A stretch of DNA of 14,973 bases from Flavobacteriales bacterium UBA6969 (GCA_002448555.1 DJYV01000057.1:1-14973), one strand, 5' to 3'; positions 7,009 through 14,749 are shown, counted from the stretch's first letter. A program made the numbers and translations. Notes: generated by a model from the sequence alone, not told the origin.

Positions 7009-9423
7009 ATGAAAACCTTTTCACAGCCACTTGCCAATCAGCGCGGTCTCATGCTCGCGCTGATCATGGCATTCGCCTTTCCGCTTATCGGAATGGCCCA
7101 ATCTTCTACAGGCTGTGCGTCATGGTATGATCCCGCTGCGATTTTTCAGGTGCACCAACAGGAAGTTCTCTGCCTACCCACCCATCAAAGCGCATCAAGC
7201 GTGGTGTTCGATGCCGATTCATCGGTGTGGAGCGCATTGGAAGATGAGCGACCGGTGTACTGGGAAGTGCCATTGACGTTTCCCGGGGGAACGCACAAAA
7301 AGGTAATCCTCCACGGATTTCAGGCCTACCGGTCCGACCTGGAAATCGGCCACATGACCAAGGATGGACTGCGCACCGAGCGGTACGCACCAAGGTTATT
7401 GAGCTACCGCATTGCCAATGATGACATCCACGGAACCGTCGTTTTCCTGAACGGACAGGTCGCGGGCGCTATCCGTTACCAGGGTGTGCAATATGAGTTG
7501 GGTGGACTCGAGTGCGATGGCCGAGCGACCGGGCTGTTTGTGCTCTATGCTACAGCAGACGCCGTGATCAAGCCGACGTTTGAATGCGGGCTGGAAACCC
7601 TCGCGGAGCAAGTGCACACCCCACAGCCCATGGGCCTACCCAGTCAACCGTCGAGCAATTCGGTCACGGAATGTGTGGAAATTGCCCTGGACATTGACCA
7701 TTTTACGTATAACCAATTCGGAGGCGACTGCAACGCATCAGTGGAATGGGCCCTCGCCTTGCTGAGTGGTGTGAGTGAGATCTACCAAACGGAACTCGAC
7801 GACCTCATTTCCCTCGCCGCATCGTACATCAACGTGTGGGAAACCACCGATCCCTATGCAGCCTACACCGGCAACGCCGGTGCCATGCTCGACGCCTTCC
7901 GGCTCGAATGGCTCCAAAACCCAGACCTTGCCGACCAGCCCCGTGACATTGTTCACCTCTTGACCCGGCGTTCCGACACCGGCACAGGGGGCATTGCCTA
8001 CCTCGGTGTCAATTGCAATGCATCGTATGCGGCTGGGTTCAGCTCGTACTTGAGCCCCTCCATGGTCTACAACCTGAACAACTACAGCTGGAACCTCAAC
8101 GTCGTAGCACACGAATTTGGGCACAACTTCGGCTCCAACCACACCCACTGGTGCGGCTGGCCGGGCGGACCAATCGACGATTGCTACGCTGCCGAAGGCA
8201 ATTGCACCAACAACCCGACCCCGCAAGTGGGAACCATCATGAGCTACTGCCATGCCGTGGCAGGCGGATCAGTGAGCCTTCAATTCCACCCATCGGTCGA
8301 GAATTTCGGGTTGATTCCCAACATCAACGGGCAGGGCGCGTGCTACACCACATGCGACGAATTTTCGACGAGTTGCGATTACTACGGCTGCACATATGCT
8401 TGGGCCTGTAACTACGATCCTGAAGCCGTGCTGAATGACGGGTCGTGCACCACCGAGGACGCCTGTGGCGAATGCGGAGGTGACGGTTCGAGCTGCTCAG
8501 GGTGCACAGATCCCGTCGCCTGCAATTACAACGAGAGCAACATTGTGGACGACGGCAGTTGTTTCTACTCGCCCAACGGAGGTGCCTGCAATTGCGAAGC
8601 CATCATGTCGTTGGCCGACACACTCGCCCCTGGCGAAACGGCATCGATGGCCGTCAGCGGGTTTGGTTACGTCGCTGCTGTTACGGTGTTTTTGGAATTT
8701 GAAAACCTGTACGATGACGGCTCGCAAGCCAGCGACTTAACCGTCCTCATTGAGGCTCCCGACGGAGAATGCAGGGAAATCGGGGGCTTTGATATCGATT
8801 TCGGCTGTACGAACTCTGGATTTTGGCCGAGCGCTTGGGACACAAGTACGTCAGGATCATTCACTGGCGCTGCCACCATTGGCAGTGCGCCAGAGGGTAA
8901 TGGGGTGTGGTTCATCCGAATTGGCAATGGCTGGAGTGGATCGCAAGGGGCCTACTTCTCCGCTGACATCAGCATTTACGACCTGTGCCTCGATGTGGAT
9001 CCGCCGGGGTGCACCGACCCGGCTGGCTGCAATTACAATCCGGCGGCAACGGTGGAAGACGGGACCTGTGACTATGTGACGTGCTACGGCTGCACGGATG
9101 TCGGCGCATGCAATTACGATGTGGCCTTCAGCATTGATGATGATAGCTGTGAATTCGAATCCTGTGCCGGATGCACCGATCTAGAAGCGTGCAATTACGA
9201 CCCGGCAGCGACCATCGAAGACGATTCCTGCCTTGATGAGTGCCCCTGTCCCGGGGACTTAGATGGTGATGGCATCATCGCCGTGACGGACATTTTGCTC
9301 TTCCTGTCGGATTACGGCTGCGACACGGCGCCGTGCATCGGAGACGTGGACGGAGACGACCTTACCACCGTTAACGACTTGCTTTTGTTGCTCAGTGAAT
9401 TCTCCGAACCATGCACACCTTGA
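7009..9423 (+). CDS. Secreted reprolysin-like zinc metalloprotease with CTD repeats
   Basis: This encodes 804 residues from the ATG at 7009 (806 from 7003). Residues 1-31 are a signal peptide. A propeptide-like region (to ~200) contains the SYR...G.VVFLNGQVAGAI pattern common in Bacteroidota M12B-type proteases. The catalytic domain (~220-450) has the zinc motif HEFGHNFGSNH at 368-378 (three His ligands, catalytic Glu369), followed by CGWPGGPIDDCY and the Met-turn motif TIMSYCH near 409. Two CTD repeats and an ACGECGGDGSSC element occupy ~460-518. A P-domain-like sandwich (~535-660, GVWFIRIGNGWSG) follows, then three more CTD repeats (666-741) and two dockerin-like EF-hand repeats (748-804; GDLDGDGIIAVTDILLFL and GDVDGDDLTTVNDLLLLL). 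There is no T9SS type A domain. It should cleave extracellular proteins; the substrate is unknown. Its last 13 bases overlap the next gene. Confidence 0.93.
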   Translation: MKTFSQPLANQRGLMLALIMAFAFPLIGMAQSSTGCASWYDPAAIFQVHQQEVLCLPTHQSASSVVFDADSSVWSALEDERPVYWEVPLTFPGGTHKKVILHGFQAYRSDLEIGHMTKDGLRTERYAPRLLSYRIANDDIHGTVVFLNGQVAGAIRYQGVQYELGGLECDGRATGLFVLYATADAVIKPTFECGLETLAEQVHTPQPMGLPSQPSSNSVTECVEIALDIDHFTYNQFGGDCNASVEWALALLSGVSEIYQTELDDLISLAASYINVWETTDPYAAYTGNAGAMLDAFRLEWLQNPDLADQPRDIVHLLTRRSDTGTGGIAYLGVNCNASYAAGFSSYLSPSMVYNLNNYSWNLNVVAHEFGHNFGSNHTHWCGWPGGPIDDCYAAEGNCTNNPTPQVGTIMSYCHAVAGGSVSLQFHPSVENFGLIPNINGQGACYTTCDEFSTSCDYYGCTYAWACNYDPEAVLNDGSCTTEDACGECGGDGSSCSGCTDPVACNYNESNIVDDGSCFYSPNGGACNCEAIMSLADTLAPGETASMAVSGFGYVAAVTVFLEFENLYDDGSQASDLTVLIEAPDGECREIGGFDIDFGCTNSGFWPSAWDTSTSGSFTGAATIGSAPEGNGVWFIRIGNGWSGSQGAYFSADISIYDLCLDVDPPGCTDPAGCNYNPAATVEDGTCDYVTCYGCTDVGACNYDVAFSIDDDSCEFESCAGCTDLEACNYDPAATIEDDSCLDECPCPGDLDGDGIIAVTDILLFLSDYGCDTAPCIGDVDGDDLTTVNDLLLLLSEFSEPCTP

Positions 9424-9929
9424 TTCCCCCCATGGCCCTGCTAGCTGCATTGGGGCTGTTTGCTTGCAGCAGCACCGCGTCTACTGAAGAAAACCGCAAA
9501 CAACGCGCCTCCGCCGCCGCAATTGCCGTGCAATCCGTCGAACCATACCGGGTGGACAACTGGTACGGCACGTGGACTGGCCTGCGTCCCGAGTACCCGC
9601 TGCGCAACGCCGATGGAGAGGTCATTGTGGTGCGCGGTAAGGAAGCCAAGGTCGGCAGCAGCACCTTCACCTTCACCATTGGAGCCATGGGTACGGCAGA
9701 ATTGGTTCAAAGCCACGATGACGGACGGGTCGCAGCCTTCTCGGGCACGTGGAAGGGGCGCATGGAGCCCGGGACGAATGTGTTGACCGCTATCGTCTGC
9801 GATCTGACGGCTAACTCCACCGGCGCTTACCGCCAGTATGCCTTGATGGTGGATGACAGGCGCCAAGCTGTACTGTGCCACGGCACTTCAACGGAACCGC
9901 CTTTTGAGGTGGAATTTTCGGCGCCCTGA
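9411..9929 (+). CDS. Small lipoprotein of unknown function, coupled to the protease gene
   Basis: This encodes 172 residues. The N-terminus is a lipoprotein signal peptide with lipobox LFAC and acceptor Cys19. Met8 is an alternative start that keeps the lipobox. After a Ser/Thr/Glu/Ala-rich linker (20-45) comes a compact domain starting NWYGTWTGL, with alternating strand-like segments (TFTFTIGAMGTAELVQ, AFSGTWKGRMEPG, YALMVDDRRQAVLCHG). This suggests a small beta-barrel of lipocalin-like appearance. I do not recognise a family. The start lies inside the last codons of the metalloprotease gene (13-base overlap), so the two are translationally coupled. A role in handling, inhibiting or tethering the protease is possible but is only inference from context. 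There is no hairpin terminator behind it. Confidence 0.85.
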   Translation: MHTLIPPMALLAALGLFACSSTASTEENRKQRASAAAIAVQSVEPYRVDNWYGTWTGLRPEYPLRNADGEVIVVRGKEAKVGSSTFTFTIGAMGTAELVQSHDDGRVAAFSGTWKGRMEPGTNVLTAIVCDLTANSTGAYRQYALMVDDRRQAVLCHGTSTEPPFEVEFSAP

Positions 9930-10025
9930 ATTGGGCTACTTTCCTAGTATAATTTCGATGAAAATTCAATTTTTTAATACGAAAGTTTTATAGTATCTTC
10001 AAGAAGAACACGAACGATCTACTTG

Positions 10026-11171
10026 ATGAAACATGCCGCGCTTCTGCTGGCTTGCTGCGTTGTCAGCGGGCTCGCAATCGGTCAGGTGACTGGCATTCAC
10101 GCCGAAGTGATTGCCAACCATGACACCACGGGAATACCTGGATTGGAGGGGATGAAGACCTACCATCTGTACGCGCAGATGACCCAGGCAACGGACGAAT
10201 TGTCCGCTGTTTTTGGCGACCAGGCGACTCCCCTTCACGTGAACAGCACCGAAGGCTTTTACCAGAGCGCACTGGGCGCTGATTTCGCGTGGGCGTTGAA
10301 CGGTGCCGTTTTGCCATTCTTCCCAGAGGTCAACTATGACTCTTGGTTCACCATCGGGGTGACGGACAACTCCATGGGCTCGCTTGCCGGTGCGATTGGC
10401 TTGGATATGGCCCTTGCTTCCTTCAACAGCGGCGGGAACTTTGTGGTGGATGACCCCATCGGTGGATCGGTGTTCACGTTGCTCGGCGATGCGAATGCCG
10501 TGGCCGGAGCCGATGAACGCGTGTTGATTGCCCAGTTGACCACGGCCGGTGAAGTCTCCGGCAGCATCAACGTCCAAATGTTCGTTGAAGGCCTGCAGAG
10601 CCAGAGCATGCAAGTGCTGGCCATGCCGATTGAATTGCCCCAAGGCTGCGGTGACGCCGAAGCCTGCAACTACGACCCGGCCTTCGGTCCTGAGAACACG
10701 GCCGACTGCCTCTACCCCGATGCGTGTGAAGATTGCGAAGGCAACTGCATAGACGCCAATGGCAACGGGACATGCGACTGCGACGAATTCCCCGGTTGCA
10801 CCAACCCCATGGCGGACAATTACGATGGCGGCGCAACGTCGGACGACGGCAGCTGCATCATTGGTGGTTGCATGTACCTCAGCGCGGCCAACTACAACCC
10901 CGAGGCAACGTACGACGACCTTTCGTGTGTATTTGCGGGCTGCACCCAAGCCCTGGCGTTGAACTTTGACCCGGCCGCTGTGCTGGAGGACGGCAGCTGC
11001 TTGTTCCTCGGCTGCATGGATCCAGTGGGGCTCAACTTCGACCCCGTGGCCAACGTCAGTGGCACGTGCGACTATTCGGCGGTGTGCATGAGCGACCTTG
11101 ACGGCGACGGGTACGTGGACGTCTTTGACCTGCTCCTTATGTTTGAGGCGTACGGGTACGACTGCGAATAA
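10026..11171 (+). CDS. Compact paralogue of the giant protein: one module, CTD repeats, EF-hand tail
   Basis: This encodes 381 residues from the ATG at 10026; a TTG one codon earlier is less likely. Residues 1-20 are a signal peptide. Residues 22-190 are a single copy of the module found four times in the 1009-6774 product, with KTYHLYAQM, EGFYQSALG, NYDSWFTIG and RVLIAQLTT. Five CTD-type repeats follow (207-348: CGDAEACNY, CTNPMADNY, CMYLSAANY, CTQALALNF, CMDPVGLNF), with a DCEGNC/DANGNGTCD loop between the first two. The tail is a dockerin-like EF-hand (SDLDGDGYVDVFDLLLMF) ending YGYDCE. The last ~100 residues align with the giant's C-terminus, including the distinctive CMY and CMDPxGLNF repeats, so the two genes share an ancestor. 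No enzyme motif is visible. It is preceded by a 96-base A/T-rich gap that probably holds its own promoter. Confidence 0.92.
   Translation: MKHAALLLACCVVSGLAIGQVTGIHAEVIANHDTTGIPGLEGMKTYHLYAQMTQATDELSAVFGDQATPLHVNSTEGFYQSALGADFAWALNGAVLPFFPEVNYDSWFTIGVTDNSMGSLAGAIGLDMALASFNSGGNFVVDDPIGGSVFTLLGDANAVAGADERVLIAQLTTAGEVSGSINVQMFVEGLQSQSMQVLAMPIELPQGCGDAEACNYDPAFGPENTADCLYPDACEDCEGNCIDANGNGTCDCDEFPGCTNPMADNYDGGATSDDGSCIIGGCMYLSAANYNPEATYDDLSCVFAGCTQALALNFDPAAVLEDGSCLFLGCMDPVGLNFDPVANVSGTCDYSAVCMSDLDGDGYVDVFDLLLMFEAYGYDCE
10089..10595 (+). repeat. Novel module, fifth copy in the window (residues 22-190 of the small paralogue)
   Basis: This is the single-copy form of the module shared with the giant protein. 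The anchors occur in the same order: TYxxYAxx, AVFGD, FYQ, a FFPEVNYDSWFTIG segment, GGSV and LIAQLTT. It is the natural minimal construct for defining the domain boundaries. Confidence 0.85.
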
Positions 11172-11222
11172 ATCGTCACTCGGCATCCCAGATTGACCAC
11201 TGAACGTTCAGCTCAATTCGGC

Positions 11223-11230
11223 TACATTTG
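11223..11230 (+). promoter_or_regulatory. Candidate -7 promoter element (TACATTTG)
   Basis: TACATTTG is an exact TAnnTTTG match 25 bases before the ATG at 11256. It would give a leader of about 20 bases. The nearest upstream TTG (11193-11195) is spaced wider than the usual 17-23 bases, so the -33 part is weak. Confidence 0.4.
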
Positions 11231-11255
11231 GATTAAATCCTTACGGGATTTTCCC

Positions 11256-11591
11256 ATGAAAACAAGCCACATCGTAGTCGGAGCATTCATGCTCTGGAGT
11301 GCCGGCCTTGCGAACATCTGCCTTGCCCAGGCGTTTGCGATGGGCGCACCCTCTGCCTCAGCGGATAGCACGCAAACTCAGACGAATTTCCTCTTGGTCC
11401 AACTGAAGAACGGAGTATGGTTCTACGGACAAGTTGTTGAGTGGAACAAGAAAGACCAAACCTTAACCCTCGACTTGACATCATTAGCGGAATTCTCAGC
11501 CTACTTGACCAAATCGGGGTTAGGAGTGTTCGGCTTCTGTCCAGGCACAGGCATGAGGCGTTTCATTTGTCCCGAGCGCAAGGTCGCCTGA
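11256..11591 (+). CDS. Small secreted protein of unknown function (111 residues)
   Basis: I chose the ATG at 11256 because it starts directly with a signal peptide (Met-Lys-Thr, hydrophobic stretch to an Ala-Gln cleavage site near 25) and sits ~20 bases after a TAnnTTTG element. An upstream TTG (11193) would add 21 residues but overlaps that element. After a Ser/Thr/Ala-rich linker, residues ~46-75 contain VQLKNGVWFYGQVVEW and LTLDLTS. This resembles the two-strand LKNG...G.V pattern of small SH3- or Sm-like barrels. The last 20 residues (Cys, Gly and Arg rich) do not continue that pattern, so the protein may be a truncated version of a longer family member. I do not recognise it. It converges with the peroxidase operon, 13 bases away. 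Confidence 0.65.
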   Translation: MKTSHIVVGAFMLWSAGLANICLAQAFAMGAPSASADSTQTQTNFLLVQLKNGVWFYGQVVEWNKKDQTLTLDLTSLAEFSAYLTKSGLGVFGFCPGTGMRRFICPERKVA

Positions 11592-11615
11592 CGCCATTTT
11601 GCTCTTAAAATGGCG
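11592..11615. terminator. Stem-loop between convergent genes, possible bidirectional terminator
   Basis: A perfect 9-bp stem (CGCCATTTT at 11592-11600 with AAAATGGCG at 11607-11615) has a 6-base loop. It starts right after one stop codon and contains the stop codon of the opposing peroxidase gene (11605-11607). Neither side has a long T-run, so termination efficiency is uncertain. Confidence 0.45.
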
Positions 11616-12744
11616 AAGAATAATCGGTTTCTTGCGCAAGCCGCTCGTCTGTGAGCGTGTGAAGAAAATTAATCAGATCTTCCTTGTCTTGCGCGGTCAA
11701 CATCAACCCGGTTGACATGGTTGCTGCCAGAGCAGGATCCAGCGTACTTGAACTGTGCAAGCCTTCGTTGTAATGATCGATGACCTCCTCCAAGGTATTG
11801 AAGCGACCATCGTGCATGTAGGGCGCAGTCAGCGCTATGTTGCGCAGCGAAGTGACCTTGAACTGCCCGAGGTGCGCAGGATTTTCAGTGACCGCGATAC
11901 GACCAATATCGGTCATGTCACTTTCCTCGTCCAATCCATTGTTCATGTATTGGTTGTTCGAAAAGTTCGGCCCACCGTGGCAATGTTGACAATCTGCCCC
12001 ACTGAATTCAGGGAAGAACTCGTTGTACTCCGTATTGAATAATTCCAGCCCCCTCAGTTCCGATTCCGTCAACGACTCCATGCCGGAGAGGTAGCGGTCG
12101 TACTTGGAATTAAACGAGGTGATGGTCAACATAAACTGTTCCATGGCCAATGCCATGCGCTCGGCCGTGACCTCTTCGTCCCCAAATGCCCGAATGAAAG
12201 CATGCTGGTACGCTACGTCCGCCGAAAGCTTCGCTGCTGCTCCGGCGAGTGTTTCGTCCATTTCCAAGCTGTCTTGAATCGGTAATAAGCTTTGGTGACG
12301 AAGCAGTTCGGCCCGACCATCCCAAAAAAAACCATTATCATTCCAGGCCATGTTAAAAACGGACATGGCATTGCGGTGACCTTCCAATCCTCGAATGCCC
12401 ACGCTGAGTTTGGCTGTATCCGTAAATGCCGCGGACTGCAAGTGGCACGTTGCGCAGCTCATGCTTCCATCACCGCTCAATTTCGGCTCGTGGAAGAGCA
12501 TGCGACCCAATTCCACTTTACTGACTGTCAATGGGTTATCCAAAGGCAATTGGGGCGCTACAATGTGCTGTGGAAAGCTCAAAACGAAGGGCGTGGTATC
12601 CCATTCCACCTCTTGTCCCACATCGTCATCATCCGGCTGACAGCCAGACATAAACACAATGGCAATCATAGCGAGCCCAACAAAAAACTTGGATGGCCTA
12701 CCGACCAATTCCAACCAGACTAAGGCATTAGAGCTATTGACCAT
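11605..12744 (-). CDS. Di-heme c-type peroxidase lipoprotein, MauG/MbnH type (second copy)
   Basis: This encodes 379 residues. A lipoprotein signal ends in FMSGC (acceptor Cys35), placing it in the periplasm on a membrane. It has the two heme-binding motifs of bacterial cytochrome c peroxidase/MauG enzymes: CATCH at 97-101 and CQHCH at 252-256. Also present are VELGRMLFHEPKLSGDGSMS before heme 1, the inter-heme FFWDGRAELLRHQ (Trp141), and TSLRN...APYMHDGRF near 298-314. Family members reduce peroxide or use a high-valent di-heme state to oxidise a partner protein; MbnH oxidises a Trp of MbnP. The operon also encodes an MbnP homologue, so the second role is favoured, but classical peroxidase activity cannot be excluded. 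The start overlaps the upstream paralogue's end by 25 bases, implying translational coupling. It is the last gene of the operon. Confidence 0.92.
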   Translation of the reverse strand: MVNSSNALVWLELVGRPSKFFVGLAMIAIVFMSGCQPDDDDVGQEVEWDTTPFVLSFPQHIVAPQLPLDNPLTVSKVELGRMLFHEPKLSGDGSMSCATCHLQSAAFTDTAKLSVGIRGLEGHRNAMSVFNMAWNDNGFFWDGRAELLRHQSLLPIQDSLEMDETLAGAAAKLSADVAYQHAFIRAFGDEEVTAERMALAMEQFMLTITSFNSKYDRYLSGMESLTESELRGLELFNTEYNEFFPEFSGADCQHCHGGPNFSNNQYMNNGLDEESDMTDIGRIAVTENPAHLGQFKVTSLRNIALTAPYMHDGRFNTLEEVIDHYNEGLHSSSTLDPALAATMSTGLMLTAQDKEDLINFLHTLTDERLAQETDYSSPF

Positions 12745-13763
12745 GTTATAAAAGTACTATCGGTTAACGACAATAAAAACGACCTCAAGTCCTCCACATC
12801 GTCATTAGAGAGCGAAATTGGCACAATTTCCTCTGCTTGATTCGGGTGGCCAGCTCCCCCGACCATGTAATGATTGATCACATCATCAAGCGTTGCCAAA
12901 CTACCGTCAAACATGTAAGGCGCAGTCACACCCACATTCCGCAAAGAGGGCACCTTGAATTTACCAATATCCTGAGAATTGCCGGTTAATCTTTCCAATC
13001 CTGTATCCCCATACTCGGCATACAACCCATTGTTCAATATGCGGTGGTCAGTGAATAAATAACCACTGTGGCACTCATCGCAACCGATCTCTCCGAACAA
13101 CTCCATTCCCGAGAGGGCCGCATCGGTAAGCGCATCTTCATTGCCTTGGACCCAACGATCATATGGACTATTTCCTCCAATCAATCCGCGCTGGAAGGCC
13201 CCCAACGCTCGGGTAATGGTAAAGGCCGAGGGCCCTTCTCCATAGGCTTCAATGCATTCCGCCACGTAGGACTCATCTTGGGCCAATGCCTCGGCAAGTA
13301 ATACGACGTTGTGGTGGAACTCATTGGCCTCTTGAATCGGAACCAGCACTTGCATTTCCAAGGATGGGACCCCGCCTTCACGGAGGAAATACGGCAGGTA
13401 GCCAACGTTTGCAAGGGAAGGGACATTGCGTGTGCCCTCGGCACCACTGGCACCCGGCGAGGTGGGCGTATTTGAACCAAAGGCGTGAGCCGGCAAATGA
13501 CATGATCCGCATGAAACCGTACCATCAATGGAGAAACTCGGATCAAAGAACATACGCTTGCCGAGTTCCCAACGCGCCACATTCAAAGTATTATCCTCGG
13601 GATGTTCGATTTCAGGCCAATCCACCGGAGCTTCACGCCATGGAATAACTGGCTCTAGGTCTGGCGCCTGCTGTTCCGGTGTGCATGCGAAAGAACCGCC
13701 ACCCAGCACGAATACGGTGAACCAAAGCCAGACTTGACTTTCCCTCACTTGCCACCATATCAT
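12720..13763 (-). CDS. Di-heme c-type peroxidase lipoprotein, MauG/MbnH type (first copy)
   Basis: This encodes 347 residues from the ATG at 13763. The frame stays open to an ATG at 13865, but that would overlap mbnP-like coding sequence by 92 bases and add a non-signal leader. The chosen start lies 10 bases after the upstream stop and begins a lipoprotein signal (SFAC, acceptor Cys27). Heme motifs are CGSCH at 85-89 and CDECH at 228-232, with WELGKRMFFDPSFSIDGTVS before heme 1 and PSLRNVGVTAPYMFDGSL near 272-289. Where most relatives, including its neighbour, have FWDG between the hemes, this protein reads YFLREGGVPSLEMQ (125-138), so the usual inter-heme Trp is missing. That Trp is thought to carry electrons between hemes, so this copy may have altered activity or mainly assist its partner. 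It probably acts on the MbnP-like product. Confidence 0.92.
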   Translation of the reverse strand: MIWWQVRESQVWLWFTVFVLGGGSFACTPEQQAPDLEPVIPWREAPVDWPEIEHPEDNTLNVARWELGKRMFFDPSFSIDGTVSCGSCHLPAHAFGSNTPTSPGASGAEGTRNVPSLANVGYLPYFLREGGVPSLEMQVLVPIQEANEFHHNVVLLAEALAQDESYVAECIEAYGEGPSAFTITRALGAFQRGLIGGNSPYDRWVQGNEDALTDAALSGMELFGEIGCDECHSGYLFTDHRILNNGLYAEYGDTGLERLTGNSQDIGKFKVPSLRNVGVTAPYMFDGSLATLDDVINHYMVGGAGHPNQAEEIVPISLSNDDVEDLRSFLLSLTDSTFITWSIALMP

Positions 13764-13773
13764 ATCCGAAGAT

Positions 13774-14742
13774 TTATCGAATGAAGAGTCGCTCCGTTTT
13801 AGCAGATTCGGATTCGTTGCTCTGTAACCGAAGGAAATAACATCCCGGTCGTACCGATTGAACATCCAAGGCTGAACGGCCTTGACGGATTCCGTCTACT
13901 ACGACCTGTCCCTGCATATTAATCAATTGCCAACGAAATGCTTCGGATGTCTCGGCGTCAATGAACACTAAATCAGAACTGGGGTTTGGGTATACGGTCC
14001 AAGTCGACTCCACAGGTAACTCTTCAGAACCCATGACCGTTCCAGCCTCGAATACGAGGTTGCGCATGTTTTGCATCGCCTCAGTTGCTTCACCTGAGCT
14101 TGAATGTTCAATAAACCCTTGGCTGACAGGGAGGCCATCGAATAAGCCTTCGTAATTCGCGTTTAGGTACACCGTAACTACACCATCCGCGTCTGCGGCA
14201 CTCACTTCGTGGTTTTGAAGGAAGAAGTTGTTATCTCCCAAGGCATGAATTTGATACTGTGCATTCAGGTTGTCGCCTGCGAAGCCTTCAAGTGCGAGGA
14301 AGCGATAACCTGAAGCCCAGCCCCAGTGCATGCTCGGAAACTGCGGTGCCAAAGGGTGCCCGCTTGGATAAGTTGAAGGATCAATCCCCACGTTGTGATT
14401 GGAATCGACACCTGCACCGAAAGCTATTCCTTCAATGTTGGTGATGTCCCATTCGCCAAGAGAATACACGCCATCGTCGTTCACATCGGCCAGAACATAC
14501 ACATCATTCAGTTCGGTGATTTGGCCTCCGTCATGGGTAATGACAAACTCACACAAGTAATATTCTAAACGATCCACCCTGACCTGATCTCCTTCAACAT
14601 TGTACAGATCACCAATGACGATGTGCTCGCCATTGATAAGGTGATTGATATGGAGCACAACTTCATTCTGCGCATAAGTGCCCATGCAGAGCATCAACCA
14701 GGCAACTGCGACTACAACTTTTCTTATCATGACACGATTCAT
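13774..14742 (-). CDS. MbnP-family copper-binding protein with T9SS type A sorting domain
   Basis: This encodes 322 residues from the ATG at 14742, chosen because AGGA lies 7 bases upstream; earlier TTG/ATG codons at 14757 and 14748 have no such spacing. A signal peptide covers 1-25 (Gln after Ala). Residues ~27-180 match the MbnP fold: VVLHINHLING, a YYLCEF strand, YVLADVNDDG, and the signature SMHWGWASGYRFLALEG at 137-153, with closely spaced Trp140 and Trp142. In the family a Trp is oxidised to kynurenine by the partner di-heme enzyme and the protein binds copper. Residues ~247-322 are a T9SS type A sorting domain (TVYPNPSSDLVFID, the MQGQVV turn and a PGCYFLRL strand), predicting export across the outer membrane. 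It is the first gene of the operon, 10 bases before the first peroxidase. Confidence 0.9.
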   Translation of the reverse strand: MNRVMIRKVVVAVAWLMLCMGTYAQNEVVLHINHLINGEHIVIGDLYNVEGDQVRVDRLEYYLCEFVITHDGGQITELNDVYVLADVNDDGVYSLGEWDITNIEGIAFGAGVDSNHNVGIDPSTYPSGHPLAPQFPSMHWGWASGYRFLALEGFAGDNLNAQYQIHALGDNNFFLQNHEVSAADADGVVTVYLNANYEGLFDGLPVSQGFIEHSSSGEATEAMQNMRNLVFEAGTVMGSEELPVESTWTVYPNPSSDLVFIDAETSEAFRWQLINMQGQVVVDGIRQGRSALDVQSVRPGCYFLRLQSNESESAKTERLFIR

Positions 14743-14749
14743 TAGCATT

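Noticed and set aside
9999..11186. 395-residue minus-strand open frame opposite the small paralogue
   Set aside because: It is a codon-bias shadow. The plus frame has a signal peptide, the shared module, Cys repeats and an EF-hand, while the minus frame shows nothing recognisable.
13764..13865. Upstream start (13865) for the first peroxidase
   Set aside because: It would overlap the MbnP-like gene by 92 bases and place a charged 34-residue leader before an intact lipoprotein signal; the ATG at 13763 fits better.
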